From Citrus sinensis (Eukaryota; Streptophyta; Magnoliopsida; Sapindales; Rutaceae), in assembly GCF_022201045.2 (NCBI RefSeq), contig NC_068558.1, positions 46,651,001 through 46,715,000 of the forward strand: 64,000 nt of DNA. The letters are read 5' to 3'. Each line of letters begins with the position of its first letter. Position 1 is the first letter of the stretch. Under the pieces are notes generated by a model that ran no database searches, was not told where the DNA came from, and was given only the letters and a program-made list of their open reading frames with translations. Made by a program: the position numbers and the translations under genes. Of this stretch, positions 1 to 11,799 are shown piece by piece.

Positions 1-539
1 GGATTGCAATAGGAAGTGAGATGTCTGGAGGTGTATCAGAAGTTCATGCAGAGAACCTGTACTTTTTCAACTCAGTCAGGGGTATTAGGATAAAGACATC
101 TCCTGGAAGGGGTGGCTATGTGAGAAATATCTCTATCTCAAATGTGACCTTAAATCACGTAGATGTAGCTATAATATTTACTGGTCACTTTGGGGAGCAT
201 CCAGATGATTCGTATGATCCAAGTGCTCTTCCCATAATAGAAAGGATTACCATAAAAAATGTCATTGGGGAGAATGTAAAAATGGCAGGCCAGCTAGAAG
301 GTATAGAGGGGGACACTTTTCGTTACATTTGCTTGTCAAACATTAAGCTCAATGGAGTTTCAGAGTCTCCATGGAATTGCTCCTATATTCAAGGATATTC
401 TGACTTGGTTTTCCCAGAAACCTGTGATCCTCTGAAGGAGAGTATCTTTCCCATGCATCACTTAGATTGTTACGATCTATCCAATCATTTTAGGAGTTCA
501 AGAAATCAAAAAAGACTTGCTCGGTTATTATCTTGGTAA
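1..539 (+). CDS. Polygalacturonase-like GH28 protein, 3' end only
   Basis: Partial gene: the frame is open from the window edge (first full codon at base 3) to a TAA at 537-539, about 179 residues. Seen: a G-S-E-x-S-G-G stretch followed by R-I-K-T-S-P-G-R-G-G-Y-V. The latter is the RIK substrate-binding motif of glycoside hydrolase family 28, and the former sits where plant polygalacturonases have the G-H-G-I-S-I-G-S segment. Repeated short strands such as N-I-S-I-S-N-V fit the parallel beta-helix, and late cysteines fit the C-terminal region. GH28 enzymes hydrolyse alpha-1,4-galacturonan in cell-wall pectin and are secreted. This subtype ends with an S/R/K-rich tail and resembles the plant clade annotated as probable polygalacturonases. 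The catalytic aspartates and signal peptide lie upstream of the window, so activity cannot be judged. It converges on the DHHC gene. Confidence 0.9.
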   Translation, partial: IAIGSEMSGGVSEVHAENLYFFNSVRGIRIKTSPGRGGYVRNISISNVTLNHVDVAIIFTGHFGEHPDDSYDPSALPIIERITIKNVIGENVKMAGQLEGIEGDTFRYICLSNIKLNGVSESPWNCSYIQGYSDLVFPETCDPLKESIFPMHHLDCYDLSNHFRSSRNQKRLARLLSW

Positions 540-1580
540 ATAATGGAATCTTGGCATTTTATCTCCGGTGAAATCACCTTCTTCTGTGAATGTTGTCATT
601 AGTTGGAAATTTGATTCTTGCCATTTCTCAACACAACCGCCCAGTGCATTGCCGATGAAAAGATTGCCTGATATGAGTTAAGTGAAGTGCTGATCTGTGG
701 TTGTTGACCTGCGAGATGGTGTTGAGAAAAGGTTATTTCATGTAATTTTGTGTGCAGTTACGAATAATTGAGTGAATATCAGAAATGAAGATAGAATGAG
801 CTTACTTCTGCAAAGGTCGTTCCTTTTTTAATTTTATTGTTTATTATTTTCTTCTGACTGCGTTTGTTGTTTGAAATTTCAGCAAGAGTAAAAAAAAGTG
901 GGGGATGATGGGATAGAGAGTATACTCTGCCGCTGCTTTAGGCTATGCATGAAAGTAGCGCAATTTTGTTCTCCCGAAAGATTTCCTTGTATTTGATCAT
1001 TTTGGTATACGATGAATTTTATTATAAATATGTGAAATGGGGTTATTTTCACTACACTGATGCAATGCTTACAAGTCGAAATACAAAGTTTAAATATCAA
1101 ACTCGTACAATATCAGTAAAATTTTCCGCACGAGTTAAGTGGTTCACTTATGTTGTATGAGGAGGACGTGTGTAATATCATACCCCAACTTTGAAAGTGT
1201 AACATTATTCAAATAGTTTATATCTAAATGCCTTGTAGGATTATGCCAAAATCAGAGGCCGTGATTTCATTAAAAGCAGCTACGTATAGTTCTTTGTAGT
1301 AATAGATCGGGGTGGGTACGGAGAAAGGGCATTAAATCATGTTGCATTAAGATTATTTTTTTTCCCGAAATAGATGGACCCAAATGTTTTTTCTTCACTT
1401 TTTTTTTAACCAAAATGATGACTCATCTGTCTAGAAAGGAGGGGGAAAAAAAACTATAAACTGTAGGAAAAAGTAAATACATGGGTTGAATTCAGTTTAC
1501 TAATGAGACACGCATCAAGACTATATAACCAATCAATGAATTTTTCTCAAAGGCTGAGAATCCACAAATTCAAAGCTGTT
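540..1580. other. Intergenic, shared 3' flank of two convergent genes
   Basis: This stretch probably holds the 3' UTRs of the polygalacturonase (from the left) and the DHHC gene (from the right). The two short overlapping opposite-strand frames at 879-1160 have no recognisable motif. No repeat or RNA gene was seen. Confidence 0.5.
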
Positions 1581-4348
1581 CTATTTCGGAGATGCCTCAG
1601 TACCATCCTTCTTTATAACAGAGCATAAAACCTGTCTTGAGATGTAAGTTTCTAGCTCTCTGGATACCTCAGTTAACTTCAAGTCGAAATTGCTTCTGTA
1701 TTTATGCTTTGGTGATGGCACGACGCCAGAAAATCTAGTTGGGGAGACAGAAAATCGTCTTCTTGGGCTCGAAAATCTTCCTGGTGACCCAGTAAGCTTC
1801 CCTATAGAAATGAGAGGCGTTGATCCTGATCCTGTGGTAGCCAAATTCCTATCTGGGTTCATCAACGGCCCGCATTTAGTCTCCAATGGAAGTGGCCTCA
1901 GTGAATCATGTTCCGGGACTGGCTTCTGTTTCATAAGTCTCTCCCTGGCCTTTTCTGCTGCCAGTAGAGCTTTCTCTCTACTCAGCTTTATCAGTTTCCA
2001 TGGGTCAATGCTCACTCGAAAGCCTTGTTTCTTGGGAGGTTCTGGATTTTCGTCAATTCTTATTGACAAAGCTGCTGGGTTCTGAAAATTCAAACGGATT
2101 TTCTACCAGGGTGAGTGTGAGTTAGAGTGAGTTAATTGCTTGCGATGGAACAAATTCTAAGATTAGTTCAATTAAAATATATACCTGATCTCGGTGTCCT
2201 CTGCATATGAATCTTGACACTAGTGTTGATCTTTCAGGTGAATCAAAGTCACTGCTGTCATCTGAAGAGAAATCTGAATCATCTAGTTCTGAAAATTGGT
2301 TCTGCTCTTTCATTGCCAGGATATAATCATATGTTCTTATTCCCTGCAATGACAATTAAATAGAGGGAGTAGACAGCCCAATTCTATCGTGTGGATAAGT
2401 ATCAGCAAAGAAAGATATTAAGTAGTTTAAATTAAGAGCTCAGAAAGAATAAACAATCATGTCTAAAAACTTGGGTGTTCTTGGATAGAATGACAGCATT
2501 GTCAGCTCTATATTAACAATTTTTAAGCAGATGGGTGAAAATACATAAAGCAAGATGCTTCAATAACAAACCATGTTCGGACAGGGCAAAAAGCTTGAGC
2601 TCAATAAATTGAATCTGTTCAGCCACTCAACACAAATGACAATTTTGATCCTTTTTAATTGGAGAAATTTTGAAAGATTTGAAAACAAAAAAATGTGTGG
2701 CACATTTCGTTCATTTCATGATTGTCAAGGCCCATAATCGATAATAAGTATGTCTTATTGATTTTGTTTTGGTGATGCGTTATACCTTCCTTATGAGAAC
2801 CACATGAAAGAAGAAAAGCTGTCCCATTGCTGCTGTACTGTAAGCTGTCATCAGAACCAAGAACACCTGTAACATACATTTTAATGAGTTACACCTCATG
2901 AAAAAATTGTGCAATGAAACATTGCCAGAGGAAAGAAAGATGACTCAATATTACCAAAATAGTAGCCAGAACTTCTCTTGGGAATTCCACATGCAGCCTC
3001 CTTTCAAGCTCCTGCTCTATTCCTTTCTTATCTACAAAACACCTGATGAATACGGCAATGGCAGTTCCTCCTTCTATAATTAGCTGTACCAGTTTCAATT
3101 TAATTGGCAAAGTAAACATCAAAGCAAGTACACTGAGAATAGGAATCAACATTTACAAAGAAACTGACCATTAACAGGACGAAAACCATAAGGAGAATAA
3201 ACGTTGTGTAGTTCCTTTTCCCAACACAGTTGTTTAGCCACTGGAGAAAAAACAAAAAAAACACTCGGGGTAAACATTGGTAGCAATTGCCTTATGAACA
3301 GTGGACGCACAATGAAAAAACGACACCAATGCTAATAATGTCAAATAAACTACCCAGCTTACCCTGCAATGGTGATCAAACCCTTCAACACAGCGGTTGC
3401 AAGTCCTACAATGCTTGCTATGCTTTTTCACCTAATATGTATAAAAGAAAGCTTTACGTGACAATATACTTTAATTTCTCTCTCGACTAAATATGATGCT
3501 AGTATAACAAGAAACTACCAAAAATTGCAAGACGACCAACCTCAAAATCACACAGGGAACAAAATGAAATGTCGTCCTCTTTAAGCTCAGGTGAAATTGC
3601 ATCATCCTTGATGACAAGGGGAAATGGAAGCAATGGTTCCAGTTGGGTACTAGTCTTCAAGGGATCCAGATACTTCCTCCTTATAAAAGTCATAAGTATC
3701 TTCCTCTCCATTCTCCTTAAAAACCTCATAACAATTTGTCCCAATATGTATCCATGATTCAGCTTTGTAAACCCATTGGCATTGTATTTGGCCTTTCTCT
3801 TCCTTCTAAAGCTGGTCTTATCAGTTGGGTCGATTGCTGTACACCTTATAAATAGAAATATAACTGAAAGTGCCTGAAAATAACATCAAGAAATTTAGTT
3901 GATATCATGAATCTTTTGACTTCTTGTTGATAAAGGAAAAGGGTACATTTGAATTTGCTTAACGATATTACCACAAATGAAAATATTGAGGTTACTGTGA
4001 ATTCAGCAATTCTGTTTCCGAGGAAAAGGCCCAGAAACGTATAGAAGGCCACTACCAAACAACTGTACACTGCCATCCCCACCATCTGCAATATTCAAGA
4101 TTATTTTTGCCCGTGAGTTTTTTTAACAGAAAATTGAACTGAATATCAATGAATCGGTAGAAAAGATAATATAATGAATGTAGTGCGACGTGTTGCTAAT
4201 TGGACTACTTGAAGAAACCCTGAAAATATTACTAACGAACTTGTAGCAAAGAAAGCTAATTAAGACTGTGGTTTGATTATAAATAAAATTGTGGTGGTAC
4301 CTGCAGAGGGTGGAGAGGGCGTTGCCAGCCATGGCGTCGCGTATTCAT
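1581..4348 (-). CDS. DHHC-type protein S-acyltransferase (palmitoyltransferase), 9 exons
   Basis: Exons (minus): 4301-4348, 3972-4085, 3541-3873, 3363-3431, 3169-3240, 2955-3083, 2786-2866, 2185-2343, 1581-2102. They total 1527 nt (508 aa), all in frame with GT-AG borders. The N-terminus M-N-T-R-R-H-G-W-Q matches the start typical of the plant PAT clade around At4g01730/At1g69420. Two membrane segments come first, then the cysteine-rich domain C-S-L-C...H-C-R-T-C-N-R-C-V...F-D-H-H-C-R-W-L-N-N-C-V-G-K-R-N-Y, in which D-H-H-C is the catalytic core. Two more membrane segments follow. The late motif is G-I-R-T-Y-D-Y in place of the general T-T-x-E. The tail is basic and serine-rich, with an acidic serine patch (D-D-S-D-F-S-S-D-D). 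Known role: palmitoylation of cysteines on membrane proteins at Golgi, plasma membrane or vacuole. Substrates cannot be inferred. Confidence 0.93.
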
Positions 4349-4857
4349 TGGAGAGAGGCCGACCGTTTGTTGCAGCTGTTGAATAGAAATAAAAACAGAG
4401 TTTGAATTGTAAGGTTACTTTTAGAGATCCATAGATGAGTTTGCTTTGAGCCCTGAAACTCGCAAGTAAAAAAACAAAAAGTGTTTTGCTCTTCAGACTT
4501 CAGCTCTTGTAAGGTGGCAGCAATTAGCCTGTTTTGGAGTTGTGTCTGTTTGTTTTTTTTTTTTTTTTTTGCCCTTTTTTTATTCGAAGTTCACGCCTTT
4601 CACGCTCAAAATGGAACTCGCATGTCCCATCTAATCTCAACGGTCAAATATTTCGAATTTTGAACGGCGCTAAACCAGATCGGTCACATGTTTTGATGCC
4701 GATCCAAGCCCATTTTTTTATGGCATTCGGGCAGTAGGCCCTGTCACAATTAGGCCTTGAAGTGGGCCTTGCCGAACACTGAGCCTACACTCAGGCATCT
4801 GTCATCAGTTGCCCGTGTTCTCAATTATTCTGTTTCCCTTGAGCTGATACTTCCATC

Positions 4858-5292
4858 TAGAGATGGCAAAACCGCGGGTTGGGTCCGGGTATTGCAATGA
4901 CCGGACCCTGCCCGGATGCAACCGGTTTAGGTCCGAGTCCGAACTGGATTTTAATCTGGGTACCTGAATTTTATATTTTTTAATATTATGTGTATATATT
5001 TTTTATTTTTTGGTAATTTTATAAGTTTTAAATTTATTTTAATAAAATTGGACATGAAAATATGAACTTTAAGTATTTAAAACTTTATATATGCATAATA
5101 AATAAGTCAAATAAATATAAATATTTAAAATAATATATATTTTATAATATTTTTTTAATAAAATCCGGGTTCTGGGTTTATCAAGTGATGCCCAAGACCG
5201 ACCCGGCTTCATACCCGGGCCGGATAATACTCAGCCGACAACACCTGGGTACGGTCCGGGTCCGGACCGAACGGGTATTTTTGCCACCTCTA
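4858..5292. mobile_element. hAT-like non-autonomous element (MITE), 435 bp
   Basis: The left end TAGAGATGGCAAAA and right end TTTTTGCCACCTCTA are inverted copies. They extend into GC-rich subterminal stretches carrying GGGTCCGGGT-type motifs on both sides, while the middle is AT-rich. The flanks carry an 8-bp duplication with one mismatch: cttccatc (4850-4857) and cttccacc (5293-5300). An 8-bp TSD with T-A-G-x-G-x-T-G-G-C termini is typical of plant hAT elements. There is no transposase reading frame. It lies about 500 bp upstream of the DHHC gene. Confidence 0.8.
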
Positions 5293-5300
5293 CTTCCACC

Positions 5301-6911
5301 AACTATTTGTGTAGGGGAGGCACACTCAATTTCTCTTTGGTCATAAAAGAATATCTTTAGATTTGGACTTGAATTCAGTACTAAGTTGATCTGCACTCAG
5401 TTACTTATAATCTTTTGCTAATCTTTTGCTATATGTACGTGTATAAAATATATATTTAAGATTTAATTTATATTCTTATTCAATAACTACCAATTATATT
5501 TTTTTAAAAGATTAACTAAAGATCATATGGGAACTGAATTCAAACTAACCTCAAACAGTTAAAAACAGGAAAAACAAAACCTTCGAAAATAAAATCGAGA
5601 TAAGCAAACCATTCATCGAGATATTCTGAATGTACGTAGTAGTTGTGTTGATGCAGAAATCTGGTCGTCTTTAGGGCTGACCAGGTTGTCTCGTCAACAC
5701 TTACACTGACTCTGACTGGAACACACCGCTTCTGGTACTTTCCTTGATTAAGCAAATCCAATAACTTGGGTCAACCTCCTTCCTCCTTTATTACCTGCAC
5801 TCACAAAAATATATCAGGGGTGCTGGTGTTTTTTCGGGCAAAAACCCTCTGATACTTAAGTCAGTATGCGAGGTTTTAGGAAAAATGTTGAATTTTATAT
5901 TTGTGCAAGATTATAATCGCTGAGTAGAAGAATGTTTTAGAAAGTTTTTTGTGGAAATGAATTCTAAAATCAAAATGACAGAGTTTCCCCCCTTCTCTTT
6001 TCTTTTTTATTTTTTTCCGGGTTTCCACCCCTTGTCTCTAGAACCTTCTCCCACGTCTCCCATACCTTGGCGATCATGAATCCTCATGGACCGCGAAAAT
6101 CGTGCGTTGGTTATCGTGCTTCCCCAAACAATTTGGGATATGGCGAAACTGCCGTGTTAACGTAGGATCGTGCCCGCTTTCTAAGTAACAGGTCTCTTGT
6201 CGGTCCTTAGGTGTACCCCAGGGAGTGCTGGCACTAGGAATATGCTCATACCTTATTGAGCCGAGGGGACTCTTCCTCAGCTAGATAACGAGGACATGCA
6301 CGACTGGTGTTCTTTTAATCACCCAAACAAGTTGTATATTTAATTATTGATCTCCAAATTAGATTATGCCTGCGCAACAACAACTTCAATATCGGTCTGT
6401 AAATATATATCTTCAAGCACTGAAATAATATATGTATGTATGTATTGTATGTACTCGGCAAACTAATTATTTCGTCTGACACAATAAATCCACCGTTTCA
6501 TTTGTACATCTGACTGAAAGCTCTATAGAAGCTTAGGCAATACATGTTCACCTCTGGAATACACATCATAATTGTAACTATACACGGTGATTATTGATTA
6601 ATAAACGTATGCACCAATAAATTTATCCTCTTTTATGGCTTAGACATGCCAAAACTTATCTCTAGGCTCTGGCCCCATGCTGTGAGAGCCATCGACATTA
6701 ATGTAACCACCAGGTTATCCAATGCCTGAAACCCTAAATCGGAAGCAATAGCTCAAAATGCAGCTTCTTAATTATATCTACCAGCTAGCTACCTAGCAAG
6801 CTGCTTTCCCCAGCAAACCTGGGTTCCTTCTCTCAAGGGCCAAACCACCATAAGCTTAATTATGTAAAATGATTATATATTATGCATAGCGTAGGGCGGG
6901 CCCTAGTTAAG
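5301..6911. other. Intergenic, no gene recognised
   Basis: AT-rich sequence between the hAT-like element and the WRKY 3' end. A less AT-rich block at about 6015-6320 looks unlike its surroundings and may be an old repeat fragment, but I found no ends or coding motif. A 73-codon frame at 5540-5761 (minus) has no recognisable domain. The WRKY 3' UTR probably lies in the right-hand few hundred bases. Confidence 0.4.
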
Positions 6912-9805
6912 TTAATTTGTGGAGAAAGTAGTGCAAGATTGAGGAAGCTGTGGAGAGCCAGGCTGCATCCCGCTTGTCCCGTTATTACCATTGTTTCCGT
7001 TATTGCTCCCAATTATCGTTGAGATTGCTGCAGCTAAGGCAGCTGTGAAATTCGGGTCGGAAGTAATGGCTGCGGTGACCGTCTCAACCATTGAAGCATG
7101 GCGTTGCCCTAATTGCATATTATTTGGCATTCCGGCAGCAGGGCCGTACCTTAAAAGTTGTGGGTAGCCATGCAAAGGTAGAGGAAATGTGGACGACGAA
7201 GAAGGTCCCCGGAGGAATTGCATTGGGTTTGGGCTCTGCGTTAAGTCAAGGGTAATGGTGGGAAATGGTGCAGAAGCAGATAGAGTTGCCATTGTTGATG
7301 CAAATGGCACCGAGTGAAAGAAACCAGAACTTGTTAGACCGTCTTTGCTTGTGCTCGAACCTGACAGGAGCATGGCGGCCGCAGCTGAGGTTGTATTGGC
7401 CATGGCTGTTGCTGCTGGTGGCAGCGGGTGATTGTGGTTTCCTTCATAAGTTGTGATGAGAATGGTCCTATCCTCAGCGCATCGTTGCACCTGTTGATGA
7501 TCAGAAACATGACCAAATTTATTGCTTCATATATAAATGCAATCAGTATCATGCTTTGTATATATATTAACCTATTATCACTCCAGTATCATATCATTGT
7601 CATTCAATTTCTAAATCACATCAGATTCAATTTCTAAATCACATTAAACCGATATGTTATTCGTGTAACTGTACCTGCTTGCGAACTGGGCATCCAACGG
7701 CCATGGTGCACCGATAGTAGGCGCGTGGACAAGGGTTACCCTTGGCCATCTTTTGACCATATTTTCTCCATTGACATCCATCACTGATCTGATCAAGGTC
7801 ACAACCAGAGGAAAATAATAATAATCCTTAACGTCAGTTGTATAGATTCTCATAAATGCATGTAGATATAAATTAGAAAAGAGTAATAGTACACAAACTC
7901 CTTTTACGAACTATTCAATTTGTATTTGGTTGAATAAAAATAAATCGTACGAGCATGTGATGTTTACGTGAATAGAAATTGTTTGTGGCTCTAATATTAA
8001 TTACTAAAAACAAATGTGATAAAAAGTTGCAGTTTGAATTTATTACCAAAGGAGCTTCTGATCTTGCTCTTACAGAAACCCTAGCCTTACGAAAAGGCAC
8101 TTCAGAAACTTGCTCATCGTTCTTTGGTTGATGATCAAGTTTAGGACTTTTAGGAGAGCCCCAACTCTGAGACGTTTCGGCACCATCTTCACTATTAGAA
8201 ACTTGCTTCCCTGGAATATTATTCTTAGTCAAAGGATGGTCAAGCTCCTTTGAAATTACTTCAGCAGTATTTGCTGGAGAAGCTGACAGCTCTCGTGTCT
8301 TGTCATCGGATACCGAAGGCTCGTTGACATTCAATGCAGCAGAAGGCCGTGGGTCCATAAATTGTTGAGCTAACATTAAAGGACTTGGCATGCCATTGAA
8401 AGCACCAGCCTTCTGTTCCAAGTTTCAACCGTAGTTCATCAGTTAATGAGATATTAAAATGTATGACAGTTAAAACGTTTAGAGCTAGCTATAATTTAGA
8501 AAACTAACTATGATGTTGTAATTAGTATCAAATTTACTCAAATTCCTTGATGAACATTAAACTACTATGGGTTAACAACCTGACAAAATCGTCCGAACAT
8601 TGAAAAACATTAATGGCTAAAAAAAAAAAAAAAGGACCCATAGGATAATACGATCTTTTTCTTATATATAGATAGTTCGATCTGGGGATTCATGGGGCAT
8701 TTGTTCTAGGATCGAGGAAGATCAACCTTTAATAATTTGGGACCAACAACCTTTCGGCTGTGCACGTAGTCGGCGCACAAAAGCCAACATAATTGAATAC
8801 CCTTTAAGAAAACACGCGCTCTACTATAATTTTTTTTTTTTTTTCAAGGAAGAAAGTGAATGGTATATCAAGAACACCCTCTACTACTGTAAACCTAAAC
8901 TTTATGTAAGCTGATTGAGGTAGTTAAATTTACTGGGAATGACAGATGTTAGATACGTCGCTTGCCACCGTTAGGTGGATTGCCTAATACACTACAAGAA
9001 AATCCTAAATGGCAAAGATGAACAAGTAAGTTATTGCAAAAGTTGACGCCAATTTGAGTCAGGCACGTTACCCAATTCCATATAAAAACAAAATTTTAGT
9101 TTGAGGATTTCAAACAATTAAAAATGATAATCTAACGTATATTAAGGTAAAAGGTAATTAAATTACTAACCAAATTCACCTGCCCTTGAGGGCTCCCATG
9201 TGCCAGTTTTTGCATTGCCAAGAGTAGTTGACTCTGCAAATCATTGTAACTTTTGGTTGTCTGATCCAACATGTTTCTCAGCTTTCTGTTCTCTTCGTGC
9301 AACCTTTGTAACTCGCCTTTAAGCTCACTCAGCTGAATATCAGAGACCCACTTGAAAATCAATAAATAGAATAAATAGCGTACAAAAATCAAAGATAGAT
9401 GAAACGACATCAAATTTTTATACTGATATTGAAACTCACTTCTGTGTGGGATTTATCATCATTTGCTGTTCTTGAAATTCCAGAACATGAAGTGTGGAGA
9501 TTTAATCCTATCTGTAAGAATTCATACATAACCTTGTGGTCATAAAACAACCCTGCGACAAATTAAAATGATAAAAGTGTTTCAAATCTTACGTTGACAC
9601 CAGAATCAAGAACTAGAGTTGAGGATTCGATCTTTCTTTCTTGATCATGCAATTGATTATTGTTACTAGAAAAGAAATCCATTTCTTGGATCGGTGGCTT
9701 ATCACGATTGATGGAATTCTCCATCATGCGATGATCAGAGTTTCGCCGGAGAAAGTCGCCGGAGTGCAAGAGTGCCAGTTCACGGCGTTGCTGTTGTTTT
9801 TCCAT
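6912..9805 (-). CDS. WRKY47: WRKY transcription factor, group IIb, WRKY47-type, 6 exons
   Basis: Exons (minus): 9593-9805, 9440-9511, 9180-9332, 8047-8412, 7675-7788, 6912-7490. They sum to 1497 nt (498 aa). I start at the ATG at 9805 ([10 protein letters not shown]); the frame runs two codons further only by using TTG. In order: an N-terminal [10 protein letters not shown] block, a leucine-zipper coiled coil ([11 protein letters not shown]), a basic K-A-R-V-S-V-R-A-R region, then the WRKY domain with intact W-R-K-Y-G-Q-K and a C-x5-C-x23-H-x-H zinc finger. The intron inside the finger, just before V-Q-R, is the hallmark of groups IIa and IIb. An alanine-rich segment and the end [13 protein letters not shown] match Arabidopsis WRKY47, the basis for the symbol. 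Expected role: a nuclear W-box-binding regulator of stress or nutrient responses. Orthology is inferred from recalled family sequence. Confidence 0.93.
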
Positions 9806-9998
9806 AACCAACGAAAGAGTAGTAGTAGTTTTTATTGTTGTTGTTGCTATGTAGTATTTTCAAGTTTCAACTGAAGTACACAAGTAATTTTCTCGCTGTA
9901 TCAAAACAAGCTTAGCTTATAAGTGGGGGTCCGAAAAATACTAATAAGGCACAGGGAGAAAGAGTGAGCGAGGACCAGCCGTTATTTTCGCGGGGATA

Positions 9999-10210
9999 TG
10001 ACGTCACGACTCATTAGGGCACACGTGGCAATATTTGACCCAGGGAGGACATTATACGCGTGAAACCGACGGTGGATAAAGCGACGGATCGGCGCTTCGG
10101 TTCCGTTAAAATTAACTGTTCAGGATAACGGGGTTCAGAGTTTTGTTGTAGAGTTGAAGTGAGTACGGCAGTACACGTGGGGGCGTCGTCTTGAGGTCAA
10201 CGAGGTTGAC
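9999..10210 (-). promoter_or_regulatory. Upstream cluster of CRE-like, G-box and W-box cores of the WRKY gene
   Basis: Within 410 bp upstream of the WRKY ATG I see TGACGTCA (9999-10006), CACGTG (10022-10027), TTGACC (10035-10040), CACGTG (10174-10179), GGTCAA (10195-10200) and TTGAC (10206-10210). The last two form an inverted W-box pair. W-boxes are the binding sites of WRKY proteins, so auto- or cross-regulation is plausible. TGACGTCA and CACGTG are bZIP/bHLH sites. Site function is inferred. Confidence 0.5.
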
Positions 10211-11176
10211 GGCACGGCTCTATCTTACGGTGGTTACGATGAAACCGGTCCCACATAAGAGAAATAGAAATACCTAATCCCACTGACTTTGAAGCCCAAG
10301 CCCTCCATGTCATTTATGTGTGCATCACCCACGTCAACTGCGCTTATTTTGAAGAGACTAATCGGCTCGGCTCGGCTCGGCTCAGCTCACACCTCTTGTT
10401 TTCTTCTTTTTCTTTTTCTTTTTCTGTGCCTTTTTTTCAGAGAACAACAATGTCAACAAAAGTCTCCTCCAAATTGAAAATACCAAAATAAGACAAATTC
10501 AAGAGTTCAACCTTGATTTGGATGCCTTAATGGGTAGTTAATTTGGTTTTGGATTTAATTTTTTTTTTTTATATATATGCACCTACGAGATATAATATTT
10601 ATATATGCCGCCCATATGAATTCGACAGGAAAATGTGTAAATTCATTATTTTAATTAAAAGTAATAGAATTTAATAATTATAAGATAAATTCATATCCAT
10701 CAGTTGAGACACAAAATTTATGTACCTATCATTATCAGTAACGAATTTATTATCGTAACTGCTTACAACTAAATTGCAAAATTTGCACCATTTCAAGGGT
10801 TGGTCATCCTTAGATAAAGGGTCTTGGGCAGGATGCTGCAACGTGCAACGGCCAAGATTTTCCCAAATATATGCAGTTGGACTATCGAATCATAGCTCCT
10901 TTTATTTATTTATTTATTTATCTAATCATAGATCCTGAAAACAGTAATATCCTAAATGAGCGGGAAAATTCAACTTGCTTGATTCTGGTTGATCTTAGGA
11001 AGTAGGGACCAGTAATCGTAGAATGGTCCTATTGGGATATACATAATTACTCAAAAATTACCCAAATCATTGATAATTAAACAGCAACATGTATCTGCTT
11101 TTCTTTTTTTAATACAAGTAAATGGCATCCAGTGTTATATACGCTATATTATTCTGTGTAGGTAATATACGCGAAC
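10211..11176. other. Intergenic, AT-rich, no gene recognised
   Basis: Distal upstream flank of the WRKY gene. A short triplet of CTCGG units near 10363-10384 and runs of T were noted. No coding frame carries a recognisable motif. Confidence 0.4.
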
Positions 11177-11179
11177 TAA

Positions 11180-11799
11180 GGTGGCGTTTGTTTTTTAACT
11201 TAATGACTTAAAGTGACTTAACTTAATTAATTAAGTTAATTAGAGGTGTTTGTTTTTATAACTTAATGAGACTTTTTAGATAATTTTGACTTAATAAAAT
11301 AAGTTAATTTTTTTGACTTTTTACTTAATGGAGAAATCTGAATTAAGTCAATTACTTGCTAATGTCAAAAATATCCCTGTTTTATAATTTATTTTTCATG
11401 TCTATCCCAAAACTCACCCATAGATATTTACCCCACATAAAAATATCTATGTTTTGTCTTTCTTATATTATATATTGTAAAATTTAAAATTTATGGTATT
11501 TTATATATTAAAATTCTAAAATAATTATGTATTCACTTGAATATAGTTTTACTTATAAATGTTAAAATATTGTGGTATTTAATATATTATTTATTTGACA
11601 TTCAAATTTAATAAGGATACAAATGTAAAAGTACATATTTTCAGCTTTTTAAGTTGAAAAAAACAAACAACTTAATATTTATTTTTTGAGATTCAGACGA
11701 AAAAACAAACATATTATTCAGATTCAGACATTCAGACCTATTCAGAATTTAGACTAATTCAGATCTATTCAGATTTCAAACAAAAAAACAAACGCCACC
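11180..11799. mobile_element. PIF/Harbinger (Tourist)-like MITE, 620 bp
   Basis: Terminal inverted repeats GGTGGCGTTTGTTTTTT (left) and AAAAAAACAAACGCCACC (right) are near perfect and flanked by the 3-bp duplication TAA (11177-11179 and 11800-11802), which is the PIF/Harbinger target. Inside are a perfect 18-bp palindrome (11220-11237), a second GGTGTTTGTTTTT copy near 11256, and at least six ATTCAGA units in the right subterminal region. There is no transposase frame, so it is non-autonomous. Confidence 0.8.

Noticed and set aside
6015-6320. Less AT-rich block resembling an organelle or LTR fragment
   Set aside because: No recognisable gene, ends or duplicate in the window; composition alone is not enough.
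9806-9811. Start of the WRKY protein two codons earlier (M-V-M-E-K)
   Set aside because: The first codon there is TTG; the real ATG is at 9805.
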